The notes: generated by a model not told the origin, from the letters alone. A stretch of DNA of 64,000 bases from Homoserinibacter sp. YIM 151385 (GCF_027912415.1 NZ_CP115175.1:2232001-2296000); one strand, 5' to 3'; positions 35,047 through 46,297 are shown, counted from the stretch's first letter. Program-made: numbers and translations.

Positions 35047-35882
35047 TCAGTGTCGCGGCGCGAGCACGAAGCCGACCGCCCGCGCGACCGCGGGTGCGAT
35101 CGAGGTCCCGTGCGTCTCGCCCTCGAGCAGGTCGAAGCGCGACTCGATCCCCGCCTCGGCGAGCGACGCCGCCAGCTCGCCCGCGGCGTCCACGACCCGG
35201 GTCCGCGCGATCTCGGCGCGGTATCGTTCGAGCAGATGCTCCCATCCCTCGGGCAGCGACTCGGGCGGGGTCTGCTCGAGCCCGCCGACGGCGACGAGCG
35301 CGCGGGGGATGCGGCCGAGGCCGGCCAGCCGCTCGGGGAGCGCCGCGAGGTGCGAGAGCACCGCGAAACCGTCCCACCAGAGCGCGGGGCTCAGCGCCGC
35401 GACCGCCGCGAGACGGCCGGGCCGCGTGAGTAGCGCGTGTGCCGCCAGCAGCCCGCCGAGCGAGTGGCCGATGAGCGCGACCTCGTCGGAGGCGGACGGG
35501 TGCCGTCGCGCGATCTCCGGCGCGAGCTCGTCGAGGATCCAGTCGAGCAGCTGCTCGCCGCCGCCCGAGTCGGTGCCGAGCACGGCCTGCATCGACTCGG
35601 GGATCGAGCCGCCGGGCGTGAGGTCGACCGCGCGGCGCGACCACAGCTCGGCCGGCGGCACCCCGTGACCGACGCCGACGACGACCGCCGGACGGGCCTC
35701 GCCGATCGAGGCGAGCACCGCGGCCGTCTCGGCCGCCGTCCCGAAGGCGAGGTCGGCGTCGAGCACGACCACGAGCGGCAGGGAGGCCGGCGGCGCCTCG
35801 GGCGCGGAGACGCTCACCCGGTAGCGCCGGCCGGTCGCCCGCGCGGTCAGGTCGAAGCGCTCGATCCCCTCGAGGATCGAGG

Positions 35883-35886
<4 letters not shown>
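35047..35886 (-). CDS. Putative esterase (alpha/beta hydrolase, Fes/IroE-like)
   Basis: 279 residues from a GTG overlapping the prpC stop (GTGA). The first strand carries SLPLVVVLDADLAFGTA, then GVGHG, the nucleophile elbow ALIGHSLGG and His in LEGETHGTS near the C-terminus. This is the esterase-D/IroE-like group, which includes siderophore esterases. No signal peptide is seen. It closes the methylcitrate operon by position, but its link to propionate metabolism is unclear. Confidence 0.8.
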
Positions 35887-37076
<1,190 letters not shown>

Positions 37077-37112
37077 GCGCATCCTCTCGCTGGGTCCCGC
37101 CGCGGTCTGCGG

Positions 37113-38024
37113 TCAGGAGCTCCGGTTCGTCGACAGGTCGAAGGTGTAGACGCCCTCGTCGAACGCGGCGGTGCCGGCGTAGTCCACCAGCTCGTACAGT
37201 CTGGACCGCGTCTGCATCCCCGGCACCTCGGAGTTCAGCGAGCCCTCAGCATCGAGCACGTCGAGGGCGCGCTCGATCGCGCCGAAGGCGACCCGGAGCA
37301 GGGAGACGGGGAAGATCACGAGGTCGACCCCGACGTCCTCGAGCTGCTGCACCGTGAAGAGCTCGCTCTTGCCGAACTCGGTCATGTTCGCCAGGATCGG
37401 CACGTCGACGGCCGCCCGGATCGCGGCGAACTCCTCGAGCGACGCCATCGCCTCGGGGAAGACCGCATCCGCGCCGGCGTCCACGAGCCTCTTCGCCCGG
37501 TCGACGGCGGCGGCCATGCCCTCGACGCCGCGGATGTCGGTGCGGGCCATGATGACGAGGTCCGGGTCGCGGCGCGCGGCGGCGGCGGCGGCGATCCGCT
37601 TGAGGGCGGTCGACTCGTCGACGACCTGCTTGCCGTCGAGGTGGCCGCAGCGCTTCGGGTTGACCTGGTCCTCGAGGTGGAGGGCGGCGACGCCCGCGTC
37701 CTCGAGCACCTGCACCGTGCGGGCGACGTTGAGCGGCTCGCCGAAGCCGGTGTCGGCGTCGACGAGGGTCGGCAGCTCGGTCACGCGCGAGATCTGCCCC
37801 GCGCGCTGCGCGACCTCCGTGAGGGTCGTGAGCCCGACATCCGGCAGCCCCAGCTCGGCGGCCATGACGGCGCCCGAGATGTAGACGCCCTCGAAGCCCT
37901 TCTCTTCGATGAGGCTCGCGGAGAGCGGCGTGAAGGCGCCCGGCATGCGGACGATGCGGGGGCCGGCGAGCGCCTCGCGGAAGGCGCGGCGCTTCTCGGC
38001 GGGGGTGCGCTGGGCGTGCAGCAT
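37113..38024 (-). CDS. prpB: 2-methylisocitrate lyase
   Basis: 303 residues. It belongs to the isocitrate lyase/PEP mutase superfamily and splits 2-methylisocitrate into pyruvate and succinate. The catalytic cysteine lies in NPKRCGHLDGK. Metal/substrate residues appear in DADTGFGEP and LHLEDQV. The end LNSEVPGMQTRSRLYELVDY is typical of PrpB. Its ATG shares one base with the prpD stop (TGATG), and prpC follows. Confidence 0.93.
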   Translation of the reverse strand: MLHAQRTPAEKRRAFREALAGPRIVRMPGAFTPLSASLIEEKGFEGVYISGAVMAAELGLPDVGLTTLTEVAQRAGQISRVTELPTLVDADTGFGEPLNVARTVQVLEDAGVAALHLEDQVNPKRCGHLDGKQVVDESTALKRIAAAAAARRDPDLVIMARTDIRGVEGMAAAVDRAKRLVDAGADAVFPEAMASLEEFAAIRAAVDVPILANMTEFGKSELFTVQQLEDVGVDLVIFPVSLLRVAFGAIERALDVLDAEGSLNSEVPGMQTRSRLYELVDYAGTAAFDEGVYTFDLSTNRSS

Positions 38025-39541
38025 CAGAAGAGTCCCTTCGGCGGGGTGGGGAGCCCCTCGGCGGTGATGGTCAGGCCGGCGAGCTCCTCGGCGGTCAGCT
38101 CGGGGAGGCGCTGGGCGGTGTCGAGGAAGCGCGCGATCTCGGGCGCCGCGAGGACGCCGTCGGCGAGCTGCTCGAACTTGCGGACGTAGTCGGCGCGGGC
38201 GAAGGGCCGGGCGCCGAGCGGGTGGGCGTCGGCGACGGCGATCTCGTCGACGACGCGGCCGCCGTCGGCGAGCTCGATCTCGACGCGGCCGCCGAAGGCC
38301 TTCTCGGCCGGGTCGGTCGAGTGGTAGCGGCGGGTCCACTCGGCGTCCTCGGCCGTGGCGATCCTCCGCCACAGCTCGACGGTGTCGGGGCGGGCGGCGC
38401 GCTCGGGCGCGTAGGAGTCGGCGTGGTGCCAGGCGCCGTCCTGGAGGGCGACGGCGAAGATGTACGGGATCGAGTGGTCGAGCGTCTCGCGGGAGGCCGC
38501 CGGGTCGTACTTCTGCGGGTCGTTCGCGCCCGAGCCGATCACCGTGTGCGTGTGGTGGCTCGTGTGCAGCACGATCGACCGGACGGCGGCGGGGTCGCGG
38601 AGCTCGGGCCGCTCCCGGCCGAGCCGGCGGGCGAGGTCGATCCAGGCCTGCGCCTGGTACTCGGCCGAGTGCTCCTTCGTGTAGGTGTCGAGGATGCCGC
38701 GCTTGGGCTCGCCGCGCTCCGGCAGCGGCACCTCGTAGCGGCCTTCCGGCCCGTCGAGGAGCCACGCGATGACCCCGTCCTCGCCCTCGTAGATCGGGGT
38801 GGGGCTGGTCTGCCCGCGCATGGCGCGATCCACCGCCTCGACGGCCATCTTCCCGGCGAAGGCGGGCGCGTGGGCCTTCCAGGTGGAGATCTCGCCCTTG
38901 CGCGACTGGCGGGTCGCGGTCGTCGTGTGGAGCGCCTGCCCGATCGCCTGGAAGATCACGGCGGCGTCGAGGCCGAGGAGGGTGCCGATGCCGGCGGCGG
39001 CGCTCGGGCCGAGGTGCGCGACGTGGTCGATCTTGTGGCGGTGCAGGGAGATCGCCCGCACGAGGTCGACCTGGATCTCGTAGCCGGTCGCGATGCCGCG
39101 CACGAGGGCGCCGCCGTCTCGGCCCGCGTGCTGGGCGACGGCGAGGATCGCGGGGATGTTGTCGCCGGGGTGCGAGTACTCGGCGGCGAGGAAGGTGTCG
39201 TGGAAGTCGAGCTCGCGCACCGCGACCCCGTTCGCCCACGCCGCCCACTCGGGGCTGGTGCGCTCGTCGGCGCCCGTGCCGAGCCCGACGACGGTCGCGC
39301 CCGCGCCGCCCGTCGAGACGGGGTGGGAGGCCGCCTGTCCGCGCGCCGAGACGACGGGCGCCCGCCGGAGGGATGCGGCGGCGACCGCGGCGTTGTCGAT
39401 GACCCGGTTGACGATCATGTCGAGCACCTCGGCCTCGACCTCGACGGGGTCGACGGCGAGCTCGGCGAGCTTCCAGGCGAGCTGCTCCTCGCGCGGGAGC
39501 GGCTCCTCGCTGCGGTAGGTGCGGACGGGGTGGTTCCTCAT
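38024..39541 (-). CDS. prpD: 2-methylcitrate dehydratase
   Basis: 505 residues. It is a MmgE/PrpD family protein that removes water from 2-methylcitrate. Conserved blocks: [68 protein letters not shown], and PIYEGEDG. The length matches the family. Its ATG overlaps the stop of the regulator gene (ATGA), and prpB and prpC follow in the same transcript. Confidence 0.94.
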   Translation of the reverse strand: MRNHPVRTYRSEEPLPREEQLAWKLAELAVDPVEVEAEVLDMIVNRVIDNAAVAAASLRRAPVVSARGQAASHPVSTGGAGATVVGLGTGADERTSPEWAAWANGVAVRELDFHDTFLAAEYSHPGDNIPAILAVAQHAGRDGGALVRGIATGYEIQVDLVRAISLHRHKIDHVAHLGPSAAAGIGTLLGLDAAVIFQAIGQALHTTTATRQSRKGEISTWKAHAPAFAGKMAVEAVDRAMRGQTSPTPIYEGEDGVIAWLLDGPEGRYEVPLPERGEPKRGILDTYTKEHSAEYQAQAWIDLARRLGRERPELRDPAAVRSIVLHTSHHTHTVIGSGANDPQKYDPAASRETLDHSIPYIFAVALQDGAWHHADSYAPERAARPDTVELWRRIATAEDAEWTRRYHSTDPAEKAFGGRVEIELADGGRVVDEIAVADAHPLGARPFARADYVRKFEQLADGVLAAPEIARFLDTAQRLPELTAEELAGLTITAEGLPTPPKGLF

Positions 39542-40212
39542 GGGGTCCTCCGGGGCTCGGGGTCGTCGTGGGGGAGCGTCGCGAGCGCGTGCTCGAGGCT
39601 GTGGTGCAGGTGGATGCGGACGGCGTCCGCGGCGAGCTGCGCGTCGCCGCGCGAGATGGCGTCGGCGATCGTGCGGTGCTCGTCGGCGGCGGCCGCGAGG
39701 CGGGCCGGGTGATCGCGGGCGGCGCGCCGGATCCTGGCGGCGTGGTGCCGGGCGGAGTCGAGGGCGGCCTGGAGCCGGGGGCTCGCGATGGCGCGGTCGA
39801 TCTCGCGGTCGAGCTCGGCGGCGAGCTCGTAGGTGTCCTGCTGCTCGGATCCGGCCGGGTCGACCCGGATGGCGGCGAGGCGGGCGGCGAGCGCCTCGAA
39901 GACGGCGGGGTCGCCGCGGCGGGCGGCGAGGGATGCGGCGGCGGGCTCGAGCGCGCCGCGCAGCTCGTACGCGGCGGCGACGTCCTCCCGGCGCAGCGGC
40001 GCGACCTCGAGGCGCCGCGGGCCGACGGCGACGGCGAGCCCCTCGGCGGTCAGCCCGGCGAGGGCGGTGCGGACGGGGGTGCGCGACATCCGCAGCCGGT
40101 CGGCGAGCTCGATCTCGGCGAGCACGGCGCCCGGCGCGAGCCGCCCGGCGATGATCTCCCCGCGGAGGAGCGCGAGCGCGCGATCGCTCGCGCGCCGCTC
40201 GGAGACCGTCAT
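39538..40212 (-). CDS. GntR-family (FCD) regulator of the methylcitrate operon
   Basis: 224 residues. The N-terminal winged helix has [37 protein letters not shown]. The C-terminal helical FCD ligand domain has [25 protein letters not shown] and [14 protein letters not shown] with metal-binding histidines ([10 protein letters not shown]). As first gene of the prp operon it probably senses a methylcitrate-pathway metabolite and controls its own operon. TATGCA-containing sites upstream are candidate operators. Many actinobacteria use a PrpR of a different family here. Confidence 0.9.
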   Translation of the reverse strand: MTVSERRASDRALALLRGEIIAGRLAPGAVLAEIELADRLRMSRTPVRTALAGLTAEGLAVAVGPRRLEVAPLRREDVAAAYELRGALEPAAASLAARRGDPAVFEALAARLAAIRVDPAGSEQQDTYELAAELDREIDRAIASPRLQAALDSARHHAARIRRAARDHPARLAAAADEHRTIADAISRGDAQLAADAVRIHLHHSLEHALATLPHDDPEPRRTP

Positions 40213-40281
40213 GTATGCAAACGATACGCCGAAGGCCGCTTTCGGGCCAGATCTGCGACGTTCAGTGTGCGGTATGCATAC
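40209..40281. promoter_or_regulatory. Putative GntR operators upstream of prp operon
   Basis: GTATGCATAC (40272-40281) is a perfect 10-base palindrome. A related imperfect site with TATGCAAACGATACG overlaps the GntR start (about 40213-40227). GntR/FCD regulators usually bind short palindromes of this kind near their own promoters. The promoter elements are not clear. Confidence 0.55.
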
Positions 40282-40294
40282 ACATCGGACACGA

Positions 40295-41779
40295 TCACCA
40301 CCCGCTGAGCGTGGTGAACGCAGAGCCCATCTGGTTGCCGAGCGCGATCTCGCCCGTGGAGTTGTAGTGGAGGTTGTCGCTCGCGACCGGGATGGCGTCC
40401 GTGTCGATCACCGCGACGGTGAGCGGGTCGCCTGCGCGCAGCGCACTCTGCGCGGTTCGCACGGCGCCCGCGTACGGCAGATTGGATCCGGCGCGGATCC
40501 GCCCGACGATGAAGGGCAGGTCGCGGTCGGCGGCGACACTGCGGACCGCGGCCTTGAAGTTGGTGAGGTTCGTCCCGTAGTTCGCGGCCATGGACTGGTT
40601 GAGGGCGTCGGCATCGCCCTGCATCCAGAAGAAGCCGGCGATGCGGGTGCGGTACCCCTGCTGGTTCCACTGCGAGGTCGCCGCTGAGAGCTGGTCTCGC
40701 AGGACCGTGAACAGGCCATTCGCGTTGGCCGGGTTCCATTGGCTCGCGAGATCGGTGTTGCCGTACCCGACCTTGACGATGGCGATGTCTCGTCGCCCCT
40801 GTGCGTAGAGGGTTCTCCCGATTCCCATCTCGAGTCCGAAACTGGTGGCCGGAGGGCTGCCGCGATTGAAGTTCGCGGTCTGGACGCCGAGTGTCGTGAC
40901 GGTGCCGGATGTGGAGACGTACTGGTCGTCGCCGTCGCCCTGCCGGTAGAAGAACCGGATCTGCGCGTCCGCGCTGCTCGCGGGCAGCTGGGCGCCGTCG
41001 GTGCCGTATCCGACGGCGTTGGATTGACCGGCGACGACGTAGACGTCGAGGACGGGGTTGACCGGCCCGACGGCGAGTCCGACGTAGGGCGGGTTCCCGG
41101 GGATCGAGTAGCTCTCGCTGGTGCTCGTGACGGTGATCATGTCGTCGAAGGTGGCGTACTGCAGGAACCACATCGCCGTTCCGCTCCCCCACAGCGAGAA
41201 GTAGACCTGAGAGGTCGGGTCGTACCCGATCGACCTGTAGCCGTCGGTGTTCCGGGTGCTGGCCTGCGTGCTGTAGGGGGTGTTGGTCACGACGTCTCCC
41301 CATGTCAGATACGTCTGCCAGTAGGTGATGCCGTTGTCGTGGTAGACGGTCGAGAAGAACCGGCCGTCCCACGCCACTCCTCGATACCCGTCGATCGGAC
41401 TGTCGACGCAGCGGAGGACGTGGGGCCGAGACTCGACGAGGTTCGCGTAGGAGGTGAAGGTGGCGAAGCAGTTCTGCGTGGAGGACCGGAGGATGGCGAA
41501 CCAGCGGTTGCCGTCCGAGGCGATCGCTCGGATCTGACGGCTGCTCGTCGCCGACTGCTCGACCGGGGTCGTCCCGGGTATCGACGCGAACGAGCTGTAC
41601 TGCTTGAACCGGTAGCCGGTGCCGCCGGTCGCCTCGACCAGCACGTACTGGAGGCTCGCGTTGGTCGACGGCGATGGTGCGGCCGCGTCGGCGGCGGGCG
41701 GCGACGCGGTCGTGAGCGAGAGCGCGAGAGCGATGATCGCGAGGGTCGCCATCGTCGATACGACTCGGAGGCGTCTCAT
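40295..41779 (-). CDS. Secreted SGNH-type carbohydrate esterase (sialate O-acetylesterase-like)
   Basis: 494 residues with a Sec signal peptide (to about AADAAA). The N-terminal half (about 40-245) is a WD-like repeat with several SYANL and TFDDM-type strands and no clear family match. The C-terminal half is an SGNH hydrolase of the SASA type: VYVVAGQSNAVG (nucleophile Ser), FFWMQGDAD and DNLHYNSTG (Asp/His). It probably removes acetyl groups from an extracellular glycan. A strong ribosome site (AAGGAG) precedes the start. It is the last gene of the leftward arm of the glycan locus. Confidence 0.82.
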   Translation of the reverse strand: MRRLRVVSTMATLAIIALALSLTTASPPAADAAAPSPSTNASLQYVLVEATGGTGYRFKQYSSFASIPGTTPVEQSATSSRQIRAIASDGNRWFAILRSSTQNCFATFTSYANLVESRPHVLRCVDSPIDGYRGVAWDGRFFSTVYHDNGITYWQTYLTWGDVVTNTPYSTQASTRNTDGYRSIGYDPTSQVYFSLWGSGTAMWFLQYATFDDMITVTSTSESYSIPGNPPYVGLAVGPVNPVLDVYVVAGQSNAVGYGTDGAQLPASSADAQIRFFYRQGDGDDQYVSTSGTVTTLGVQTANFNRGSPPATSFGLEMGIGRTLYAQGRRDIAIVKVGYGNTDLASQWNPANANGLFTVLRDQLSAATSQWNQQGYRTRIAGFFWMQGDADALNQSMAANYGTNLTNFKAAVRSVAADRDLPFIVGRIRAGSNLPYAGAVRTAQSALRAGDPLTVAVIDTDAIPVASDNLHYNSTGEIALGNQMGSAFTTLSGW

Positions 41780-41797
41780 GTCGGTCTCCTTTCGTCA

Positions 41798-41839
41798 GGG
41801 CGCCTCGCCTCCGGAGCGGATCCGGGAGGCGAGGCGCCC
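41798..41839 (-). terminator. Strong hairpin between glycosidase and esterase genes
   Basis: Fifteen perfectly paired bases (41798-41812 with 41825-41839; GGGCGCCTCGCCTCC and its complement) enclose a 12-base loop. It lies after the glycosidase stop and before the esterase start, with no T run. It may terminate part of the transcription or protect the upstream message from decay, giving different expression of the two enzymes. Confidence 0.6.
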
Positions 41840-41861
41840 GTCCTAGGTCATCGACGTCGCG

Positions 41862-43670
41862 TCAGAACCCGAGGCTCAGCCCGGGGTGGACCGCGAGGCC
41901 GACCTGCTCCGGCGCGCAGCGGCCGTTGTACCAGAGCTTCCACCGGTTCGCCTCGGCCTCCCACACGGCGTACGGCTTGTAGACCGCGTTGCACTCCCAT
42001 CCGGGCTCGCGCTGGATGATCGGGTTGGTGGGCATGCGGGTCCAGCCGGTGATGCCGTTCGTCGAGCGCGCGATGCCGATGGCGGCGGTGTCGATGTCGG
42101 CGTACCCGATGTAGAACATGTAGTAGTAGCCGTCGTCCTGCTTGAGCACCTGCACGCCGGCCACGCGATCCTGCTCCCAGGTCTTCGCGGGGTTCTTCTC
42201 GAAGATCGGATTGCCGGTGTTCTTGCTCCAGGTGAGGCCGTTCGAGCTCGTGGCGTAGCCGATCGCGTTGGGCTCGTACTGCTCGCCGCCGGAGTACCAC
42301 ATCTTGTACGTGGAGGTGGCGGTGTCGTAGATGACGCTGGGGTTCATCACCGAGGTGTGCTCCCAGGTCGTGGTGGGGGACAGGACCGGGTCGGCGCTCT
42401 GACGGGTCCAGGTGAGGCCGTCGGGGCTGGTCGCGTAGCCGATCCACGAGTTGTCGTTGGTCTGCCCCGTGTACCACATGCGGTAGGTGCCGTCGGGGGT
42501 CCGGATGACGTTGGGGCGGTTGAGGTTGCCCTCCCAGTACGTGGTGGTGGGCTGCAGCACCTTGATCGGCGCCGTCCAGTTCACGCCGTCGACGCTCTCC
42601 ACGTAGCCGATGCTCTGCTGGGGGCGCCACGAGAACCACATCCGGTAGATGCCGTTCTCACGCAGCACGGAGATGTCGAAGGCGGTGCCGTAGTTCTTGC
42701 CGAGCACGGGGTTGCGGGAGAACTTCGCCCACCCGGTCGAGGTCGCCGTGGTGGTGGTGGGCAGGGCGAGCGCGACGACCTCGGTCATGATGTCCGCGCG
42801 GTCCGGCACCACGTACGTGCCCGACGACGCCGCGTTCTTCGTGCCCGTCACCCGCAGCACCATGGTGTGCGAGCCGGCGGCGAGCGGCGAGCTCTTCCAG
42901 AGGAGCTTGTTCCCGCCGGCCGAGGCGGCGTAGAAGTCGACCAGGGTCTCCGGTCCGCCGTCGATCGAGACGGCGCCGATGCCGGCGCTGGGGCCGACGC
43001 CTCCGTAGAGGTGGACGGCCGCCCCCGTGAACCGGAAGGTCGCGGTGGCGCCGGTGGCGTTGCTGTAGGAGTGGGTGTTCGACCAGTAGCCGGGATTGCC
43101 GTTGGTGCCCCAGGTGCCGGTGTACTGGAACTGCTTCTGGCCGCTGCCGAGGACGCGGTCGTCGACGGTGTCGGCGGAGTCGTAGATCACGACGCGGTCC
43201 GGGACGACGAAGGTCGAGGACGCGGCGTCGTTCTTGATCCCGGCCGGCGTGATGACGAGGGTGTGCGCCCCGGCGCCGAGGCTCGGGCTGACCCAGAGCT
43301 GCACGTCCTTGGCGGTGGTGCCGCTGTAGAAGTCCACCTCGTAGGCGGGTCCGCCGTCGACCGAGACGTTCGCGATCCCGGCGCCGGATCCCGTGCCGCC
43401 GTGGAGCGCGATCTGCGTGCCGGTGAACCGGACGGTCGCCTTCGCGCTCGTCGAGTTGCTGTAGTGGTGGGTGTCGCCGAAGTAGCCGGCCTCGGTGCTG
43501 AGGCTCCAGGCGCCGGTGTAGTCGAACTGGTTGGTGCCGGTGCCGGTGGTGTTGTCGTCGACGCTGATGGTGGGGGTGACGGCTGCCGCGGGGAGGACGC
43601 CCGGCGTGATGCCGAGCCCTGCCAGCGCGACGAGCCCCGCGAGCACGAGCCCTGATTTCCGGTGTCGCAA
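41862..43670 (-). CDS. Secreted five-bladed-propeller glycosidase with two accessory modules
   Basis: 602 residues with a signal peptide (to about LPAAA). Two beta-sandwich modules follow (about 35-165 and 170-295), each containing THHYSN or THSYSN, an SVDGGP or SIDGGP turn and a terminal V..DR, like carbohydrate-binding jelly-roll domains. The catalytic part is a five-bladed propeller with repeats such as GIYRMWFSW, TYRMWYTG, TYKMWYSGG, YYYMFYIG and RWKLWYNG (GH43/GH32-like superfamily). The exact family and acidic residues were not assigned. A LacI operator overlaps its upstream region. It probably cuts an extracellular arabinan, fructan or similar glycan. Confidence 0.78.
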   Translation of the reverse strand: MRHRKSGLVLAGLVALAGLGITPGVLPAAAVTPTISVDDNTTGTGTNQFDYTGAWSLSTEAGYFGDTHHYSNSTSAKATVRFTGTQIALHGGTGSGAGIANVSVDGGPAYEVDFYSGTTAKDVQLWVSPSLGAGAHTLVITPAGIKNDAASSTFVVPDRVVIYDSADTVDDRVLGSGQKQFQYTGTWGTNGNPGYWSNTHSYSNATGATATFRFTGAAVHLYGGVGPSAGIGAVSIDGGPETLVDFYAASAGGNKLLWKSSPLAAGSHTMVLRVTGTKNAASSGTYVVPDRADIMTEVVALALPTTTTATSTGWAKFSRNPVLGKNYGTAFDISVLRENGIYRMWFSWRPQQSIGYVESVDGVNWTAPIKVLQPTTTYWEGNLNRPNVIRTPDGTYRMWYTGQTNDNSWIGYATSPDGLTWTRQSADPVLSPTTTWEHTSVMNPSVIYDTATSTYKMWYSGGEQYEPNAIGYATSSNGLTWSKNTGNPIFEKNPAKTWEQDRVAGVQVLKQDDGYYYMFYIGYADIDTAAIGIARSTNGITGWTRMPTNPIIQREPGWECNAVYKPYAVWEAEANRWKLWYNGRCAPEQVGLAVHPGLSLGF

Positions 43671-43705
43671 GATTCGCTCCCTTGAGAATCGGTGATCGGC
43701 GATGC

Positions 43706-43715
43706 CAATCGATTG
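43706..43715. promoter_or_regulatory. LacI-type operator CAATCGATTG, copy 1
   Basis: CAATCGATTG, centred 40 bases upstream of the secreted glycosidase start (43670). The same 10-base core recurs twice upstream of the LacI and ABC genes, so the adjacent LacI protein is the likely ligand. Confidence 0.7.
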
Positions 43716-43773
43716 CGCTCACCGTAGGGGCATCGTCGCGAGCCGGTCAAGAGCCTCGCGATCCGGGATGGGG

Positions 43774-44805
43774 TCAGTGGCCCGGCGCGGAGGCCCTGAC
43801 CACGAGCGCGGGCAGGATGCGCCGTTCGAAGTCGTCACGCCGCCCGTCCTCGAGTCGTGCGAGCATCGCCGTGGCCGCGAGCTCGCCCAGGCGGATCTCG
43901 AAGGGGTCCACCGTCGTCAGGGCGGGATCGAGGAGCGCGGCGGCCTCGATGTTGTCGAAGCCGGTCACGACCACGTCCGACGGGACGTGCAGGCCGTGCC
44001 GGCGGAGCGACTGCACGGCTCCGGCCGCGATCAGGTCGTTCGCGCACACGAGCCCGCCGAACCGGGCGCCCGTGGCGAGCAGCCGCTCGCACGCGGCGGC
44101 GCCGCCGTCGAACGACCACGGCGAGAGCTCGAGCAGCGCGGGTGCGGCGGGCCGGCCGGCCTCCTGCGCCGCCTGCAGGAACGCGCGGCGCCGCGGCTCC
44201 GAGTTCACGTCGCCCTCGGGTCCGCCGATGTAGGCGACGGCGCCGGAGGTGCTCGCGTGGACATGACTCGCGGCGAGGGCGAGCCCGGCCTCCTCGTCGG
44301 TCCACACCGTCTCCTCGACGCCCCACTCGGCATCGGGTCTCCGCGTGGCGATCACCGGGAGCCCGTGATCGATCAACGCGGAGAACGCCGCCCGGGGTGC
44401 GGTGCCGATCAGCACGATCGCACCATCGGTGCCGCGGTCGATCACGGAGTCGACGACGGCCCGGGTCGCAGCCTGGTCGAGATCGGTCTCGTAGATGATC
44501 AGGTTGTAGCCGAAGCTGCGGAGGACGCGGCCGGCGCCGCGCGCGATCATCGGATTCGCCTCGTGCGTGATGTTGTCGAGGATGAGCGCGATGTCATGCG
44601 AGCGCCGCATCCTGAGCGCCCGTGCGGCCGTGTTCGGGCGGAAGCCGAGCTCGGCGATCACCGACTCGATCCGCTCGCGCGTCTCGACCGCGACCGGCCG
44701 CCGGCCGCTCAGCATCCGCGACACCGTCGTCACGCTGACCCCGGCGCGCGTGGCGACGTCGTCCATGGTGGCGCGGCGGGTCGGATTCGGTGCCGGGTTG
44801 CTCAC
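43774..44805 (-). CDS. LacI-family regulator of the glycan locus
   Basis: 343 residues from GTG 44805. The N-terminal helix-turn-helix and hinge are complete (TMDDVATRAGVSVTTVSRMLSGRRPVAVETRERIESVIAELGFRPNTAARALR), followed by a periplasmic-binding-protein-like effector domain (IALILDNI, GAIVLIG, GLVCANDLIAAGA, VTGFDNIEAA). It sits between the divergent halves of the glycan locus. The CAATCGATTG sites at 43706, 44813 and 44902 are its probable operators, so it should repress both the secreted hydrolases and the importer until a sugar ligand binds. Confidence 0.93.
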   Translation of the reverse strand: MSNPAPNPTRRATMDDVATRAGVSVTTVSRMLSGRRPVAVETRERIESVIAELGFRPNTAARALRMRRSHDIALILDNITHEANPMIARGAGRVLRSFGYNLIIYETDLDQAATRAVVDSVIDRGTDGAIVLIGTAPRAAFSALIDHGLPVIATRRPDAEWGVEETVWTDEEAGLALAASHVHASTSGAVAYIGGPEGDVNSEPRRRAFLQAAQEAGRPAAPALLELSPWSFDGGAAACERLLATGARFGGLVCANDLIAAGAVQSLRRHGLHVPSDVVVTGFDNIEAAALLDPALTTVDPFEIRLGELAATAMLARLEDGRRDDFERRILPALVVRASAPGH

Positions 44806-44812
44806 GGTCGGC

Positions 44813-44822
44813 CAATCGATTG
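44813..44822. promoter_or_regulatory. LacI-type operator CAATCGATTG, copy 2
   Basis: CAATCGATTG lies only eight bases upstream of the LacI start codon, consistent with autorepression. Confidence 0.7.
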
Positions 44823-44899
44823 TCGTCGGGGTCGGGTGTCACCACAATAGTGCGATCCGGCCTTGCGCCCACGCCGCGTGGCGACCTATATTCGAGCTT

Positions 44900-44913
44900 G
44901 CCAATCGATTGGC
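44900..44913. promoter_or_regulatory. LacI-type operator, copy 3 (best palindrome)
   Basis: GCCAATCGATTGGC is a perfect 14-base palindrome, 50-63 bases upstream of the sugar-binding protein start. It is the strongest of the three operator copies and probably controls the importer genes. Confidence 0.75.
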
Positions 44914-44962
44914 GTATCTGATCACCATGCTGTGCCACCCGACTCGATGAAGAGAGGCCACC

Positions 44963-46297
44963 TTGAAGTCCGATCACATCTCCCCCGCCGCGAGGCGTCT
45001 CGGCGCCGTCGCGCTGGGCGTCACGCTCGTCGCACTGCCGCTCGCCGGGTGCGCACCCTCGTCCGGCTCCGGCGATGGCGACGCCGGCGGCCCGGTCACG
45101 CTGCTGACCTGGGGCGACACGAAGTTCGCCGAGCTGCAGGGCGAGACCTACAACGACACCTTCCCGGACGAGGAGATCGACCTCAAGGTCGTCTCGGGCG
45201 GCCAGGACGACGCCGATTCGCTGGAGAAGTTCCGACTCGCCCTCTCGTCGGGCCAGGACATCCCCGACATCGTGCAGCTCAACTACTCCTCGCTCGCGGA
45301 GTTCGCGGAAGCCGGTGTGCTCGCCGATCTGGAGCCGTACGTCGGCGACCAGCTCGACGGCATCACCAACGCCGGCCAGGAGCTCATGCAGTACGACGAC
45401 CAGCTGCTCGCCGTCCCCTACGAGGTGAAGACGAAGCTGTGGTTCTACCGCACCGACCTGTTCCAGGAGGCCGGCATCGACGTCGCCGAGGTGAGGACGC
45501 AGGACGACTTCATCGCGGCGGGCGAGAAGCTGCAGTTGGTCGCTCCCGAGAGCTACATGTGGAACCTCGGCCCGAACCCCGCCGCGTACAACCTCGGCGA
45601 GATCCTCAGCGGCAACGGAGCCCGCTTCAGCGAGAAGGAGCCGGAGTGCGCGATCGTGGTCGAGAGCGACCCCGGCGTCCGTGACGGCTTCACCGCGCTG
45701 AAGGAGCTGCGGGAGTCCGGCGTGGTCGAGCCGAACATCGACGACTTCTCTCCCGAGTGGCAGAGCGGGCTCGCCGACGGCACGATCGCGTCGACGCTCC
45801 TCGCGAGCTGGTTCCCCAGCTTCCTCGAGGAGTACGCCCCCGACCTCGCCGGCAAGTGGGGCGTCACCACCTGGCCCGAGATCGGCGGCGCCGACGGCGG
45901 CAGCGAGGCCGCCGGCTCGATCTTCGTGATCCCCGCCGACGCCCCGAACAAGGATGCCGCGGCCAGACTGCTCGCCGGCACCCTGATCGACGACGAGGGC
46001 GCGCAGGCCTACGTCGACGCCCGCGGCGGCTCGTTCCCGTCGGCGGTCGCCGCCGTCGTCGAGAACGCGAAGTCCACGCCGAACGAGTACTTCGGCGACA
46101 GCCTCGCGACCGCCTACGAGGCCTCGAGCGAGAACTACTCGGTGTTCCCGTACGACCCGGCCAGCCTCACCGAGGCCGGCATCGTGCAGGAGCAGCTCGT
46201 GAACTACCTCGCCGCCGACGACCGCGACCCGAGCAGCTTCCTGCAGACCGCTCAGCAGCAGATCGAGTCGCAGGTCGGCTGCCCGTACAGCGACTGA
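44963..46297 (+). CDS. Sugar ABC transporter substrate-binding lipoprotein
   Basis: 444 residues from a TTG with GAGAGG upstream. The signal peptide ends in a lipobox (LPLAGC), then a Ser/Gly linker and a family-1 extracellular solute-binding fold: VTLLTWGDTKFAELQGETYNDTFPDEEIDLKVV, IPDIVQLNYSSLAEFAEAGVLADLEPYV, AVPYEVKTKLWFYRTDLF. This captures an oligosaccharide outside the cell for the two permeases that follow. It is first in the importer operon and just downstream of a LacI operator. Confidence 0.92.
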   Translation: MKSDHISPAARRLGAVALGVTLVALPLAGCAPSSGSGDGDAGGPVTLLTWGDTKFAELQGETYNDTFPDEEIDLKVVSGGQDDADSLEKFRLALSSGQDIPDIVQLNYSSLAEFAEAGVLADLEPYVGDQLDGITNAGQELMQYDDQLLAVPYEVKTKLWFYRTDLFQEAGIDVAEVRTQDDFIAAGEKLQLVAPESYMWNLGPNPAAYNLGEILSGNGARFSEKEPECAIVVESDPGVRDGFTALKELRESGVVEPNIDDFSPEWQSGLADGTIASTLLASWFPSFLEEYAPDLAGKWGVTTWPEIGGADGGSEAAGSIFVIPADAPNKDAAARLLAGTLIDDEGAQAYVDARGGSFPSAVAAVVENAKSTPNEYFGDSLATAYEASSENYSVFPYDPASLTEAGIVQEQLVNYLAADDRDPSSFLQTAQQQIESQVGCPYSD

